Part shown: positions 17,278 to 26,150 of the stretch, in pieces
How the letters are laid out: every line of letters begins with the position of its first letter
Numbering within the stretch: the first letter of the stretch is position 1
Source: Clostridia bacterium
GTDB lineage: Bacteria > Bacillota > Clostridia > Christensenellales > Aristaeellaceae
Direction of reading: 5' to 3'
Assembly (NCBI GenBank): GCA_017509255.1
Contig: JAFWQA010000023.1
Location: 1 to 42,139 of the forward strand
DNA: 42,139 bases
Program-made: the position numbers and the translations under genes
Notes under the pieces: generated by a model
Database searches by the model: none
The model's input: only the letters and a program-made list of their open reading frames with translations
What the model was told of the DNA's origin: nothing

Positions 17278-18297
17278 TCAGAACTTGCCGGCAGCGGCAG
17301 CTTCTTCCACAGAAACCGCGACGGCGACGGTGGCGCCGACCATCGGGTTGTTGCCCATGCCGATCAGGCCCATCATTTCTACGTGCGCAGGCACGGAGGA
17401 GGAGCCGGCGAACTGAGCATCGGAATGCATTCTGCCCATGGTGTCGGTCATGCCGTAGGAGGCGGGGCCGGCAGCCATGTTGTCCGGGTGCAGCGTACGG
17501 CCGGTGCCGCCGCCGGAGGCCACGGAGAAGTACTTCTTACCGGCTTCGGTGCGTTCCTTCTTATAGGTGCCGGCAACGGGATGCTGGAAGCGGGTGGGGT
17601 TGGTGGAATTGCCGGTGATGGACACGTCGACATTCTCGTACCACATGATCGCAACGCCTTCCTGCACGTCGTTGGCGCCGTAGCAGTTGACCTTTGCGCG
17701 GGGACTTTCCGGATCCTTGGAGTAGCATTTCCGGAAGACTTCCTTCAGCTTGCCGGTGTAGTAGTCATATTCGGTTTCCACATAGGTGAAGCCGTTGATG
17801 CGGGAGATGATCTGCGCGGCATCCTTGCCCAGGCCGTTCAGGATGACCCGGAGGGGCTTCTGACGGACGCGGTTGGCCTTCTCGGCGATACCGATGGCGC
17901 CTTCAGCGGCAGCGAAGGATTCGTGGCCGGCGAGGAAAGCGAAGCACTCGGTGTCCTCTTCCAGCAGCATCTTGCCCAGATTGCCGTGGCCAAGACCGAC
18001 CTTTCTGCGGTCAGCAACGGAGCCGGGAATGCAGAAGGCCTGCAGGCCCTCGCCGATGGCGGCGGCGGCTTCATCAGCCTTGCGGCAGCCCTTCTTGATC
18101 GCGATGGCGGCGCCGACGGTGTAAGCCCACTTGGCGTTTTCGAAGCAGATGGGCTGAATCTTTTCTACCTGGTGATATACATCCAGACCGGCGGCAACCG
18201 TGATGTCACGGGCTTCCTCAATGGAGGAAATGCCATACTCGGCCAGCTTGCTGAGAATTTGCTTTTCTCTGCGCTCGTAAGACTCAAAAAGTTCCAT
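17278..18297 (-). CDS. GGGtGRT protein (conserved, function unknown)
   Basis: This 339-residue soluble protein carries the eponymous motif SGGGTGRT (residues 261-268) of a conserved Firmicute family. Other striking parts are FCIPGSVADRRKVGLGHGNLGKM (residues 88-110, shown here in overlapping pieces as FCIPGSV and GLGHGNLGKM), FLAGHESFAAAEGAIGIAEK and TGNSTNPTRFQHP. No catalytic motif of a known family was recognised, and there are no membrane segments. It lies 14 nt after a NifU/SufU-like scaffold gene and has its own GGGAGG site. The two share a promoter, so a joint role, perhaps with an Fe-S or other cysteine-bound cofactor, is likely but not shown. Confidence 0.85.
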   Translation of the reverse strand: MELFESYERREKQILSKLAEYGISSIEEARDITVAAGLDVYHQVEKIQPICFENAKWAYTVGAAIAIKKGCRKADEAAAAIGEGLQAFCIPGSVADRRKVGLGHGNLGKMLLEEDTECFAFLAGHESFAAAEGAIGIAEKANRVRQKPLRVILNGLGKDAAQIISRINGFTYVETEYDYYTGKLKEVFRKCYSKDPESPRAKVNCYGANDVQEGVAIMWYENVDVSITGNSTNPTRFQHPVAGTYKKERTEAGKKYFSVASGGGTGRTLHPDNMAAGPASYGMTDTMGRMHSDAQFAGSSSVPAHVEMMGLIGMGNNPMVGATVAVAVSVEEAAAAGKF

Positions 18298-18311
18298 TCT
18301 TCAGCCCTCCC

Positions 18312-19004
18312 TTACTCTTTTCTCGGATCCACCAGCCTGACGGCGTCGGCGATACGGCCGTACTGGCCGGAAGCCTTCTGCAGGGCGGTGGCGGGGTCAT
18401 CTCCGTTTTTGATGAAATCCATCATCTTGCCGAAGTTGACATACTTGTAACCGATGATCTGGTTCTCCTCGTCCAGAGCGACCTGGGTCACATAGCCCTC
18501 GGTCATCTCCAGGTAGCGGGGTCCCTTTTCCAGGGTGCCGTACATGGTGCCGACCATGGAACGGTTGCCCTTGCCCAGGTCCTCCAGGCCGGCACCGATC
18601 TGCAGGCCGTTTTCGGAGAACGCGCTCTGGGAGCGGCCGTACACGATCTGCAGGAACAGCTCGCGCATGGCGGTGTTGATGGCGTCGCAGACCAGGTCGG
18701 TGTTCAGAGCTTCCAGCACGGTCAGGCCGGGCAGGATCTCAGCAGCCATGGCGGCGGAGTGGGTCATGCCGGAGCAGCCGATCGTTTCGACCAGCGCTTC
18801 CTGGATGATGCCGTCCTTGACGTTGATGGAGAGCTTGCAGCAGCCCTGCTGCGGAGCGCACCAGCCGATGCCGTGGGTATAGCCGGAAATGTCCTTGACA
18901 TCCTTGGCCTTGACCCAGCGGGCTTCCTCCGGGATGGGCGCAGCACCGTGATGTACCCCCTGAGCAATGGGACACATGTGCTTGACTTCGGTTGAGTAAA
19001 TCAT
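18312..19004 (-). CDS. NifU/SufU-like iron-sulfur scaffold family protein paired with GGGtGRT
   Basis: The 230 residues contain a NifU_N/SufU-like core: IGWCAPQQGCCKLSI (C49, C55, C56) and ETIGCSGMTHSAAMAAEI (C77), plus C11 and C106. Classical scaffolds are about 130-150 residues. This one has an extra N-terminal segment and a C-terminal extension of about 100 residues (GLEDLGKGNRSMVGTMYGTLE). The start at 19004 was chosen for its GGAGGAGG site. An ATG 7 codons upstream lies in that site. No suf or isc genes are nearby, so a special role with the GGGtGRT partner is more likely than general cluster assembly. Confidence 0.8.
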   Translation of the reverse strand: MIYSTEVKHMCPIAQGVHHGAAPIPEEARWVKAKDVKDISGYTHGIGWCAPQQGCCKLSINVKDGIIQEALVETIGCSGMTHSAAMAAEILPGLTVLEALNTDLVCDAINTAMRELFLQIVYGRSQSAFSENGLQIGAGLEDLGKGNRSMVGTMYGTLEKGPRYLEMTEGYVTQVALDEENQIIGYKYVNFGKMMDFIKNGDDPATALQKASGQYGRIADAVRLVDPRKE

Positions 19005-19122
19005 AGTTACCTCCTCCTTGTGCAATATATCCTTCGGAATGGAACGCGCACCCGGGAAAACCGTGCCCGGTTTCCGGTGAGCAGCCGGGAATGAACGGGC
19101 GGCGCGTACACTGCCAAATTTA

Positions 19123-19151
19123 ATTATACTTTATGAATAATGATTTGGCAA
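19123..19151 (-). promoter_or_regulatory. Sigma-A promoter of the scaffold-GGGtGRT operon
   Basis: On the minus strand TTGCCA (19146-19151), a 17-nt spacer and TATAAT (19123-19128). The leader of about 110 nt contains a small CCGGGC/GCCCGG-type hairpin near 19052-19071. Confidence 0.82.
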
Positions 19152-19230
19152 GCATTGTTCCCTTTGAAAATCAACGTATCACGGCGGAGGGAACGGACAG
19201 CGGGACACGCCGTTTTCAGGGGTGCCTGAT

Positions 19231-19259
19231 TTGACAATGCCTCTTCCCCTTTGTATAAT
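19231..19259 (+). promoter_or_regulatory. Consensus sigma-A promoter of the secreted-protein operon
   Basis: TTGACA (19231-19236), a 17-nt spacer and TATAAT (19254-19259) give a full-consensus promoter. The three secreted proteins downstream are probably made at a high level. The space between the two divergent promoters (19152-19230) shows nothing else. Confidence 0.9.
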
Positions 19260-19317
19260 AATAAAACCTGAAAACCAAATTATTCCAAGACAGAAGGACT
19301 GAAGGAGGCTGTTAGGA

Positions 19318-21357
19318 ATGAAAAGGATTCCTGCCCTGCTGCTGGCGTTTGCATGGCTTCTGCTGTGCATACCCGCGTCAGCGGAAGGGAACATCATGAA
19401 GTTTGACACAACGGTCGGCAGGGTTTTCGAGGGGGAGACCCTTCAGACAGTGCTGATCCGCGAAGGCGCGCCCGCCGAAGGCGAGGTGACATACGAGGCG
19501 TCCAACCGGAAGGTCGCGGAAGTGGACAGCCGGGGCGTTATCACCGGCCTGAACAAAGGGCAGACCACGATCACAGCATCCGTGAAAACGGAAAAGAAAA
19601 CCTTCCGGGCTCAGATGACTGTGACGGTTGCCCGCAAGGCGGCGTCCGTGGAAGTCAATACCGAAAAGCTGCCGGTGTACAGCGCGTCGGACGTGCTTGT
19701 CTCCGGCCTTCTGCAGCCGCTGGAGGCGGAGGAAGAAAACGAAGTGCCGGTACTCGTGCTTCCCGTTAAGAGAAACTACGAGCTCCGGGTCACCGTGCTG
19801 CCGAAGGACGCGACCAACCGCCGCGCGACCGTTACCTCCGATAACCCGGACATTGTCCGGGCACGGGGGACGTCGATCTACGGCATGGCGCCGGGAGAAG
19901 CGACCGTTACGGTCGCCAACGAGCTGAGCCCGGAGGTCTGTGTTCAGTACCGTGTGCTGGTGGTCCAGCCGCTGACCCGCATTGCCCTGTCCCTGCCCGA
20001 AAAGAGCGTGGCTGCCGGCGAACAGATCAGCGTCAGCGCTTCGCTGCTGCCGGATGACGCATCCATACCGCAGCTGGTATGGAGCTCCGCGAATCCGGAG
20101 ATCGCCGTTGTGGACGAAAACGGCACGGTCACCGGCGTGGCGAGGGGCAATGCCCGGATCGTCGCTTCCGCTGCAGACGGCAGCAACGTGCGGGCAAACA
20201 TCAGCGTTCGCGTCACGCAGAAAGCGGAGCAGATCCTGCTGGACAGGCAGGAGGTGACAGTTGACACCGGCCGGAGTACAGCTCTGAAGGCAACGGTGCT
20301 GCCGAAGAACGCGGACAACAAGAACGTCATCTGGACCTCTTCCGACGAGGCTGTCGCAACGGTCAGCAACAACGGCCGCATCACCGCCAAAGCGCTGGGC
20401 GACTGCGAGATCGTCTGTACCAGCGCCGAGAACGGGGAAGTGACGGCCACGGCAGCCGTGCATGTGCAGCAGCCGGTCACCCGGATCGTCTTTGACGGGG
20501 AGATCAGCGTGTTTGCCGGCGAGGACGGAAAGGTGGCCTGGACCGTGCAGCCCGATAACGCGACCCATCCCGAGGTCACGTTGACCAGCAGCAAGCCGAA
20601 CATCCTGTCCGTGGATCCGGACGGGACCGTCCACGGGCTTGCAAAGGGCGAAGCCTTTGTGCGGGCTCTGTCCACCGACGGCAGCAACCGGCAGGCTCAG
20701 GTCCGGGTCAGGGTGCTGCAGCACGTGACGGGCGTCCGTATGAAGCGCAGGACTGCCTACGTGGACGTGAACGAGACGAACGCCGCCCACGCAATCCTGG
20801 AGCCGAACAACGCGAGCATTCAGAACGTGCTCTTCTCCGTGGATGACGAAAGCATCGCGAAGATCAGGAGCAAGGGCAACTGCGTTAATATTACGGGCGT
20901 TTCCAAGGGCGAGACCGTGGTCCGGGGCGTCACGGAGGACGGCGGGTATGAAACGTCCATCGCCGTGAAGGTCGGCGACTGGAACAAGGCGCTGCAGTTC
21001 AAGAGCTTTGAGTGGGACAAAAAGGGCGCCTTCGCCCTGCGGGTGAAAAACAACAGCGAGCTGACCATCACCGAGATCACCGCGGAGATCCGGATGTTCG
21101 ACGCTTCTCCGGACGCCGGAAACGCGCCGATCCCGATCAATACCAAGGACGGCAGCCACGTGGTCACAGCGGTCTGGAGGAAGACCCTGCTTCCCGGGGA
21201 GGAGACCAGCCTGAGGAACCCCTGGAAGATGATCAACTACAAAGCGCCGGCTGACATGGACGTGACCCGGGGGACCGTTACGATCCTCAGCTATCAGATC
21301 GATGACGACTGGATCAAAACGATCCGCGAAAAACGCCGTCCGTTCCAGGACTGGTAA
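19318..21357 (+). CDS. Secreted protein with six Big_2-like immunoglobulin repeats
   Basis: This 679-residue protein has a signal peptide (1-22, ending PASAEG). The body is built of about six repeats of roughly 85 residues with the Big_2 signature: a Trp/Thr-Ser-Ser strand, then (V/I)A-x-V-(D)-x-(N/G)-G-x-(V/I)-(T/H)-G-(L/V)-x-(K/R)-G. Examples are VAEVDSRGVITGLNKGQTTI, IAVVDENGTVTGVARGNARI and ILSVDPDGTVHGLAKGEAFV. The last 115 residues are not Big_2-like (VWRKTLLPGEETSLRNPW). No LPXTG or transmembrane anchor is seen. Such proteins act as adhesins or cell-envelope stalks. Good AAGGAGG ribosome site; first gene of the operon. Confidence 0.85.
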   Translation: MKRIPALLLAFAWLLLCIPASAEGNIMKFDTTVGRVFEGETLQTVLIREGAPAEGEVTYEASNRKVAEVDSRGVITGLNKGQTTITASVKTEKKTFRAQMTVTVARKAASVEVNTEKLPVYSASDVLVSGLLQPLEAEEENEVPVLVLPVKRNYELRVTVLPKDATNRRATVTSDNPDIVRARGTSIYGMAPGEATVTVANELSPEVCVQYRVLVVQPLTRIALSLPEKSVAAGEQISVSASLLPDDASIPQLVWSSANPEIAVVDENGTVTGVARGNARIVASAADGSNVRANISVRVTQKAEQILLDRQEVTVDTGRSTALKATVLPKNADNKNVIWTSSDEAVATVSNNGRITAKALGDCEIVCTSAENGEVTATAAVHVQQPVTRIVFDGEISVFAGEDGKVAWTVQPDNATHPEVTLTSSKPNILSVDPDGTVHGLAKGEAFVRALSTDGSNRQAQVRVRVLQHVTGVRMKRRTAYVDVNETNAAHAILEPNNASIQNVLFSVDDESIAKIRSKGNCVNITGVSKGETVVRGVTEDGGYETSIAVKVGDWNKALQFKSFEWDKKGAFALRVKNNSELTITEITAEIRMFDASPDAGNAPIPINTKDGSHVVTAVWRKTLLPGEETSLRNPWKMINYKAPADMDVTRGTVTILSYQIDDDWIKTIREKRRPFQDW

Positions 21358-21396
21358 TCCGTATGCCGGAATAAAAATACTGAGGAGGTTTCCAAG

Positions 21397-22017
21397 ATGA
21401 AAAAACGGTTTGTTTCCATGATACTGGTTCTGATTCTGGCCATCCTCGGACTGCTCCCCGCCGTGACGGCAGAAGACCAGGAAAGCGCGGGTGATCCCGG
21501 ATACTGGTACGTCAACACCGAAAACGGCAAAAGCCTGAACGTGCGCGACGCGCCCGGCGGTGAGATCGTCGGTTCCCTGAGAAACGGCAGCAGGGTACAC
21601 GTTCGTGTTTATACCGACGAGAACTGGGCGATGATCACATACAAATACACCAAGGAAGGCTTCGGCGAAGGCACTTTCCCGGCATGGGTCAACCGCCGCT
21701 TCCTGTCCCGGAAAAAACCGGAAACGTCTGCCTCTGCGAAAAAAACAGAGCAGCCTGCCGCGGATCCGCTGGAGGAGCTCAACAAGGAATTCAAAGAAGC
21801 GGTCAAGATCACGCCCATCAAGGTCACCGTGCGGCCGTCCCGCGCCAGCGGCTGGGTCAATATGCACTGGGCTCCCAGCAACAGCACTGAGGTGATCGCC
21901 ACCTACAAGGCAAACGATACGCTGCTGGCCATCCGTGAGCTGCCGAACTGGTACCAGGTCGAGGATCAGGATACCGGCGACGTGGGCTTTATCAGCAAGC
22001 AGTTCCTGACTGAGTGA
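21397..22017 (+). CDS. Secreted SH3-domain protein
   Basis: This 206-residue protein has a signal peptide (1-25). Two bacterial SH3-like units are visible: about residues 30-105 (WYVNTENGKSLNVRDAPGGE, NGSRVHV, WAMITYKYTKEGFGEGTF) and about 140-206 (KVTVRPSRASGWVNMHWAPS, WYQVEDQDTGDVGFISKQFL). A charged Lys/Glu linker joins them. Such domains bind peptidoglycan or other wall peptides. It follows the Big_2 gene after 39 nt with GAGGAGG upstream. Confidence 0.8.
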   Translation: MKKRFVSMILVLILAILGLLPAVTAEDQESAGDPGYWYVNTENGKSLNVRDAPGGEIVGSLRNGSRVHVRVYTDENWAMITYKYTKEGFGEGTFPAWVNRRFLSRKKPETSASAKKTEQPAADPLEELNKEFKEAVKITPIKVTVRPSRASGWVNMHWAPSNSTEVIATYKANDTLLAIRELPNWYQVEDQDTGDVGFISKQFLTE

Positions 22018-22049
22018 ACGGGACCGGATGAATGAAGGAGGAAAAGGAC

Positions 22050-23138
22050 ATGAGAAAAATCATCGCGCTCTTCCTGTGCTCTGTCATGCTGGTTTGCGCA
22101 GCCGCGTCCGCGGAACAGGCACAGAACGGCAAGGTCAGCATCGGCGTGATCTCCATCAACGGCGCCTTCGATCTGCAGTGCGGCCTGCCGGAAGGCTATT
22201 CCGTCAAGCCCATGGTCGTAAAACAGGATACCCTGATCGCCGTCCTCCTGCCGGAGGATGAGAGCAGGCCGAGCATGTACCTCTCCGTGGCGTTTGACGA
22301 AACCTATTCGGACGTGGACCGGATGAACGATCTGGACGAAGAAGCGCTCGAACTGCTGGAGAAAACCTATACGGACGTGGATCCCACGGTCGAGCTGAGC
22401 TACGGGGAAACCGGCCTGGGCACCCGGCTGCTGATCGCCCGCCAGTCCGGGGACGACGTGACGAATTACATCGACTTCCTGAGCATTTACAAGGGATATT
22501 TCATTGAGTTTATCATGACGGCCGGCGCTTCGGAAAAAGGCCGGAAGCTGTCCGACGACGAATTGAGGCTGTGCATCGATTTCCTGACTGATCTGGACTT
22601 CATTCCGGCAGCCGGATCGGCAGCGGGCGTGGAATATGCCGGCAAGACCTATCCGGCGGTCATCGGCGTCTATAACGCGGCGGACAATACAGCAGCCGTG
22701 ACGCTGCGGGCTCCGGTCATCCTGGACCGGGAAACCGCCGATGCCCTGGAGGTGGGCGGAACGATCGCGCTCGGCGCGGAGAACGAGGAGATCTACGCCG
22801 TCGACAGATCGGAAGACGGATATGTGACCGTGAACGATGAGATCGAGCTGCGCCCACAGGAGGACGGATCTTACAGGGTATATCTCTATGAGCGTGAATA
22901 CCGGACGGATCTGCTGACCGTACAGGCTTTCATACCGGAAACGCTGGTCTTCACGGACAACATCGATCCCGAGTCCCTGGAGCCGCTGGAGGAGCCTCTG
23001 CGGCTGACCGCGGCAGACTTCACGGCGGAGCTGGAATCAGGCGAGGGTGTCGGTTTTGCCGCGGAAAACGTCAACGTTACCTTTGACGAGAACGGCGATC
23101 TGGCGGAGATCAGCAGGGTATACGTACCCTGGCAGTGA
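22050..23138 (+). CDS. Secreted protein of unknown function
   Basis: This 362-residue protein has a signal peptide (1-20, cleavage around AASAEQ). The mature part is acidic, rich in beta-strand-like stretches, and has no Cys pattern or known catalytic motif. The C-terminus ends FDENGDLAEISRVYVPWQ. ATG 22050 was chosen because GGAGG sits 9 nt upstream. An ATG at 22032 is in frame, but its ribosome site is poor. It is third in an operon with Big_2 and SH3 proteins, so an envelope role is likely. A terminator follows. Confidence 0.7.
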   Translation: MRKIIALFLCSVMLVCAAASAEQAQNGKVSIGVISINGAFDLQCGLPEGYSVKPMVVKQDTLIAVLLPEDESRPSMYLSVAFDETYSDVDRMNDLDEEALELLEKTYTDVDPTVELSYGETGLGTRLLIARQSGDDVTNYIDFLSIYKGYFIEFIMTAGASEKGRKLSDDELRLCIDFLTDLDFIPAAGSAAGVEYAGKTYPAVIGVYNAADNTAAVTLRAPVILDRETADALEVGGTIALGAENEEIYAVDRSEDGYVTVNDEIELRPQEDGSYRVYLYEREYRTDLLTVQAFIPETLVFTDNIDPESLEPLEEPLRLTAADFTAELESGEGVGFAAENVNVTFDENGDLAEISRVYVPWQ

Positions 23139-23178
23139 TCCGGCGGAGAACCGGAAAAAACATCGGACCGGACGCTGC

Positions 23179-23212
23179 GCGCCGCTCCCGGAAGGGGGCG
23201 GCGCTTTTCGTT
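23179..23212 (+). terminator. Intrinsic terminator after the secreted-protein operon
   Basis: GCGCCGC (23179-23185) pairs with GCGGCGC (23198-23204), the stem extending inward through TCCC/GGGG to a GGAA-type loop. TTTTCGTTT follows. Confidence 0.82.
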
Positions 23213-23266
23213 TCCGGGATGATCCCGGATACGGTCTCCGGCGCTGCCCTTTTCCTGTGGGAAAGA

Positions 23267-23295
23267 TTGCGGGAAAAGGGCTCATTTGATATAAT
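23267..23295 (+). promoter_or_regulatory. Sigma-A promoter of the MutS-like gene cluster
   Basis: TTGCGG (23267-23272), a 17-nt spacer and TATAAT (23290-23295). The start codon lies about 27 nt after the predicted transcription start. Confidence 0.7.
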
Positions 23296-23328
23296 GGACG
23301 CGAATTCGGACAGATGCGGAGCGGGAAG

Positions 23329-25053
23329 ATGAAAAGAGAGAATCTGACGGTACTGTTTCCCTATCAGGACAGCGTGACCTGGAATGCGCTGACAGAAGAA
23401 ACGCTGCACGATCTGGGGATCGATTTTATCTGCGAAAAAGTGACTGCGGATCCGAAGGAAAGGGTGCTGATCCTGCAGATCCTGGGCAATATGACGGCCG
23501 ACGCGCGGGTCACGCGTTTCCGGTGTGAGGTGTTTGACGATCTGTACCGGAATCCCGATATCCGGAAACGGATGCTGGAGCTTCTGGGCCACGTCAAATT
23601 CCTGAACGATTACGGTACGGTGCGCCGTCCCTCCGAGGAGGCGGCAGGGCTGTGGGACCTGCTGCACAGGCTGGATGAGATCAACGATTATATTTCCACG
23701 GTGGAGGCGCTGGAGGATTGCCTGAAGAATCGGGAACTGCATTCTGAAGGAATGCGGGAGCTTCGCAGGGGGATCGAGGCGATCCGGCATGACAGCGGCT
23801 TTGACGAGCTGAAGAAGGATATTTCCAACCTGAAAACGGACGCGAACAGCCTGAAGAGCGTCACGGTGGGCATCAACCTGAACGAGCGGATGGAGGCGAC
23901 CGGCATCGGACTGATCGCCGCCAACAGCAAGTTTTTTACCAGGTCCAATATCCTGCGTTCCTTCAGCGACGCCATCAGCCGGAAGGATCAGCTGAAGCAG
24001 GAGGCGGAATGGGACGGAAGCATGAACTGGCATCCTGCCACGGGCCTGCTGGACAAGCTGGCGGACGGTATGGAGAATGTGACGTGGCGCGTGCTGCCGA
24101 AGATCAATCCCATTGCCGCGGTGACCATGGCGCGGGTGACGGGTGATGACGGAACGAGGGACATACCCCGCACCATGGATTCCGCTTTGAACAACCTGCT
24201 GTCCGCTACGGTGCGCAAGCTGCGGGATACGCTGAACAAGTATGCTACGGTCAGCATCCGGGAAATGACCGAGCTGATCCCGGAGCTGGTGTTTTACGTC
24301 CGGTGGGCGGAATTTATTGAGCGGCTCCGGGCGAAAGGCTGGCAGTTCTGCGAAGCGGAGGCGGAGGACAGCCCGGACGGAGCGCCGCAAATGGAGGCGA
24401 AAGGCTTCTACAATCTGAAGCTGACCGCGGTGGAAACTCCGGAGAGCACCGTGGCAAACGACCTGGACTTTGACGCGGAAAAACGGGTCTACCTGCTGAC
24501 GGGCGCCAACCGGGGCGGAAAGACGACCGTGACGCAGGCAGTGGGCCAGCTGATGCTGCTGGCGCAGGGAGGGATCTATGTTCCCGCGGAGAGCTTCCGC
24601 TTTACACCGGCGGACGGGATCTACACCCACTTCCCGGCGGACGAGGACAGGACGCTGGATCTGGGACGGCTCGGCGAGGAATGCAAGCGTTTCCGGGAGC
24701 TTTTTGAGAAATGCACGGAAAGCAGCCTGCTGCTGCTGAACGAGACCTTCTCCACCACCTCCTTTGAGGAAGGGTACTATATCGCGGCGGACGCGATCCG
24801 CGCGATCCTCAGCCGGGGAACGCGGACGATCTACAATACGCACATGCATAAGCTGGCCAAGGAGCTGGAGCAGTTCAACCGGGAAGACGGGAAGGCGAAG
24901 GCAGTCTCCCTGATCGTCCGGTCGGAAGGCGGGAAAAGGTCGTTCCGGGTCGAAATCGCGCCGCCGGAGGGTACGTCCCTGGCCAGGGATATCGCCGAGA
25001 AATACGGCGTAACATACGAGGCGCTGACCGGGACGGCGGAGGAACGGAATTGA
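23329..25053 (+). CDS. MutS-family ATPase lacking mismatch-recognition domains
   Basis: This 574-residue protein has a MutS core (helical lever region, about residues 80-330) and a C-terminal ATPase domain. It lacks the N-terminal mismatch-binding and connector domains, so it is not a classical repair MutS (about 850 aa). The Walker A is TGANRGGKTT (about 391-400), where repair MutS has GPNMGGKST. The Walker B is LLLLNETFSTT (about 467-477). ATG 23329 was chosen because GGAG lies 8 nt upstream. An ATG 5 codons earlier overlaps that site. Similar truncated MutS proteins occur in Firmicutes without a settled function, and DNA-junction binding is plausible. The next gene overlaps its stop codon. 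Confidence 0.85.
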   Translation: MKRENLTVLFPYQDSVTWNALTEETLHDLGIDFICEKVTADPKERVLILQILGNMTADARVTRFRCEVFDDLYRNPDIRKRMLELLGHVKFLNDYGTVRRPSEEAAGLWDLLHRLDEINDYISTVEALEDCLKNRELHSEGMRELRRGIEAIRHDSGFDELKKDISNLKTDANSLKSVTVGINLNERMEATGIGLIAANSKFFTRSNILRSFSDAISRKDQLKQEAEWDGSMNWHPATGLLDKLADGMENVTWRVLPKINPIAAVTMARVTGDDGTRDIPRTMDSALNNLLSATVRKLRDTLNKYATVSIREMTELIPELVFYVRWAEFIERLRAKGWQFCEAEAEDSPDGAPQMEAKGFYNLKLTAVETPESTVANDLDFDAEKRVYLLTGANRGGKTTVTQAVGQLMLLAQGGIYVPAESFRFTPADGIYTHFPADEDRTLDLGRLGEECKRFRELFEKCTESSLLLLNETFSTTSFEEGYYIAADAIRAILSRGTRTIYNTHMHKLAKELEQFNREDGKAKAVSLIVRSEGGKRSFRVEIAPPEGTSLARDIAEKYGVTYEALTGTAEERN

Positions 25054-25316
25054 ACTGCACCTATCTTCTGAAATGCGCGGACGGCACCCTGTACTGCGGA
25101 TGGACAAACGACCCGGAAAAACGCCTGGCTGCCCATAACGCGGGAACGGGAGGAAAGTATACACGGTCCCGCCGGCCGGTGGAAATGGTCTGGGTGGAGC
25201 ACTTTGAAACAAAGCGGGAAGCCATGAGCCGGGAGGCGCAGATCAAGCGGATGAAACGGAGCGAGAAGCTGAAGCTGATCGGGGAAGGAAAACCGGGAAA
25301 GGAAAAGGAAAAATGA
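25050..25316 (+). CDS. Small GIY-YIG endonuclease-domain protein (YhbQ/UPF0213-like)
   Basis: This 88-residue protein consists almost wholly of a GIY-YIG domain. The GIY strand appears as TYLLKC and the YIG strand as LYCGWTNDPEKRL, with the conserved Arg. KREAMSREAQIKRMKRSEK is the family's C-terminal helix, followed by a Lys-rich tail. It starts with TTG inside the stop of the MutS-like gene (TTGA overlap) behind GGCGGAGG. That start keeps the full family N-terminus, whereas the next Met codons would delete it. Its pairing with a MutS-like ATPase suggests a DNA-processing role. Confidence 0.85.
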   Translation: MNCTYLLKCADGTLYCGWTNDPEKRLAAHNAGTGGKYTRSRRPVEMVWVEHFETKREAMSREAQIKRMKRSEKLKLIGEGKPGKEKEK

Positions 25317-26134
25317 GCGGAACGGTCTGGGTAACAGGTGCTTCCAGCGGTTTGGGGCTGCATACAGCCATGGCTCTGCAGGACGCCGGGTGGAAGGTGA
25401 TCGCCGGCGCGCGAAGCTTCCGGGAGGAAGGACCGGCGGACGGCATGATCAGGCTGACGCTGGATGTGACAGACGAGGAGAGCGTCAGCGCTTTCTGCGA
25501 AAAGGCGAAGACCTACGGCCGGCCGGACGCGCTGGTGCAGTGCGCCGGGATGCTGGTGCTCGGCTCCTGTGAGGAGACGGCGACGGAGGAATTCCGCCGG
25601 GTGATGGACACCAACTTCCTGGGCATGGTGAGGATGAACCGGCATGTGCTGCCGATGATGCGGGAACAGGGCGGAGGAAAGATCGTGATGTTCTCCTCCA
25701 TCAACGGCCTGATGGGCGTTCCCTTCCAGAACGCTTATACTGCCAGCAAGCACGCTATCGAGGGCTACGCGGAGTGCCTGCTGATGGAGGGAAAGCCTTT
25801 CGGGATCCAGGTGATGCTGGTGGAGCCCGGTGATCACCGCAGCGGCAGCGACGCCTACCGCCCACACGCGAAGGCCATGACGGACGCGTCGCCCTACGCA
25901 TGGGAGTATAAATGCGCCACGGAGAAGATCCATCACGATGAGACCAACGGGAGCGACCCGGACGTGCTGGGGCGGAAGATCGCCCGCACCCTGAAAAAGA
26001 AAAAGATCCCCTTCCGCAAAAGGATCGCGAGCGCGGATCAGCACCTGGCGGTGTACGTGCACAGATTCCTGCCCGCCAAGGTGAACGCGGCCATCCTGCG
26101 GAGCTACTATATCCGGAAAAAAGACAGGGCATAA
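25313..26134 (+). CDS. Short-chain dehydrogenase/reductase
   Basis: This 273-residue Rossmann enzyme has the cofactor motif TGASSGLG (8-15), CAGMLVLG in the place of the NNAG motif, the catalytic Ser in VMFSSINGL and the YTASK motif with Tyr and Lys. A basic stretch near the C-terminus (RTLKKKKIPFRKR) is unusual. The substrate is unknown. It overlaps the GIY-YIG gene by 4 nt (ATGA) and precedes the glycosidase gene by 16 nt, so all four are read as one unit. Confidence 0.88.
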   Translation: MSGTVWVTGASSGLGLHTAMALQDAGWKVIAGARSFREEGPADGMIRLTLDVTDEESVSAFCEKAKTYGRPDALVQCAGMLVLGSCEETATEEFRRVMDTNFLGMVRMNRHVLPMMREQGGGKIVMFSSINGLMGVPFQNAYTASKHAIEGYAECLLMEGKPFGIQVMLVEPGDHRSGSDAYRPHAKAMTDASPYAWEYKCATEKIHHDETNGSDPDVLGRKIARTLKKKKIPFRKRIASADQHLAVYVHRFLPAKVNAAILRSYYIRKKDRA

Positions 26135-26150
26135 GGAGACAACGGAAACG

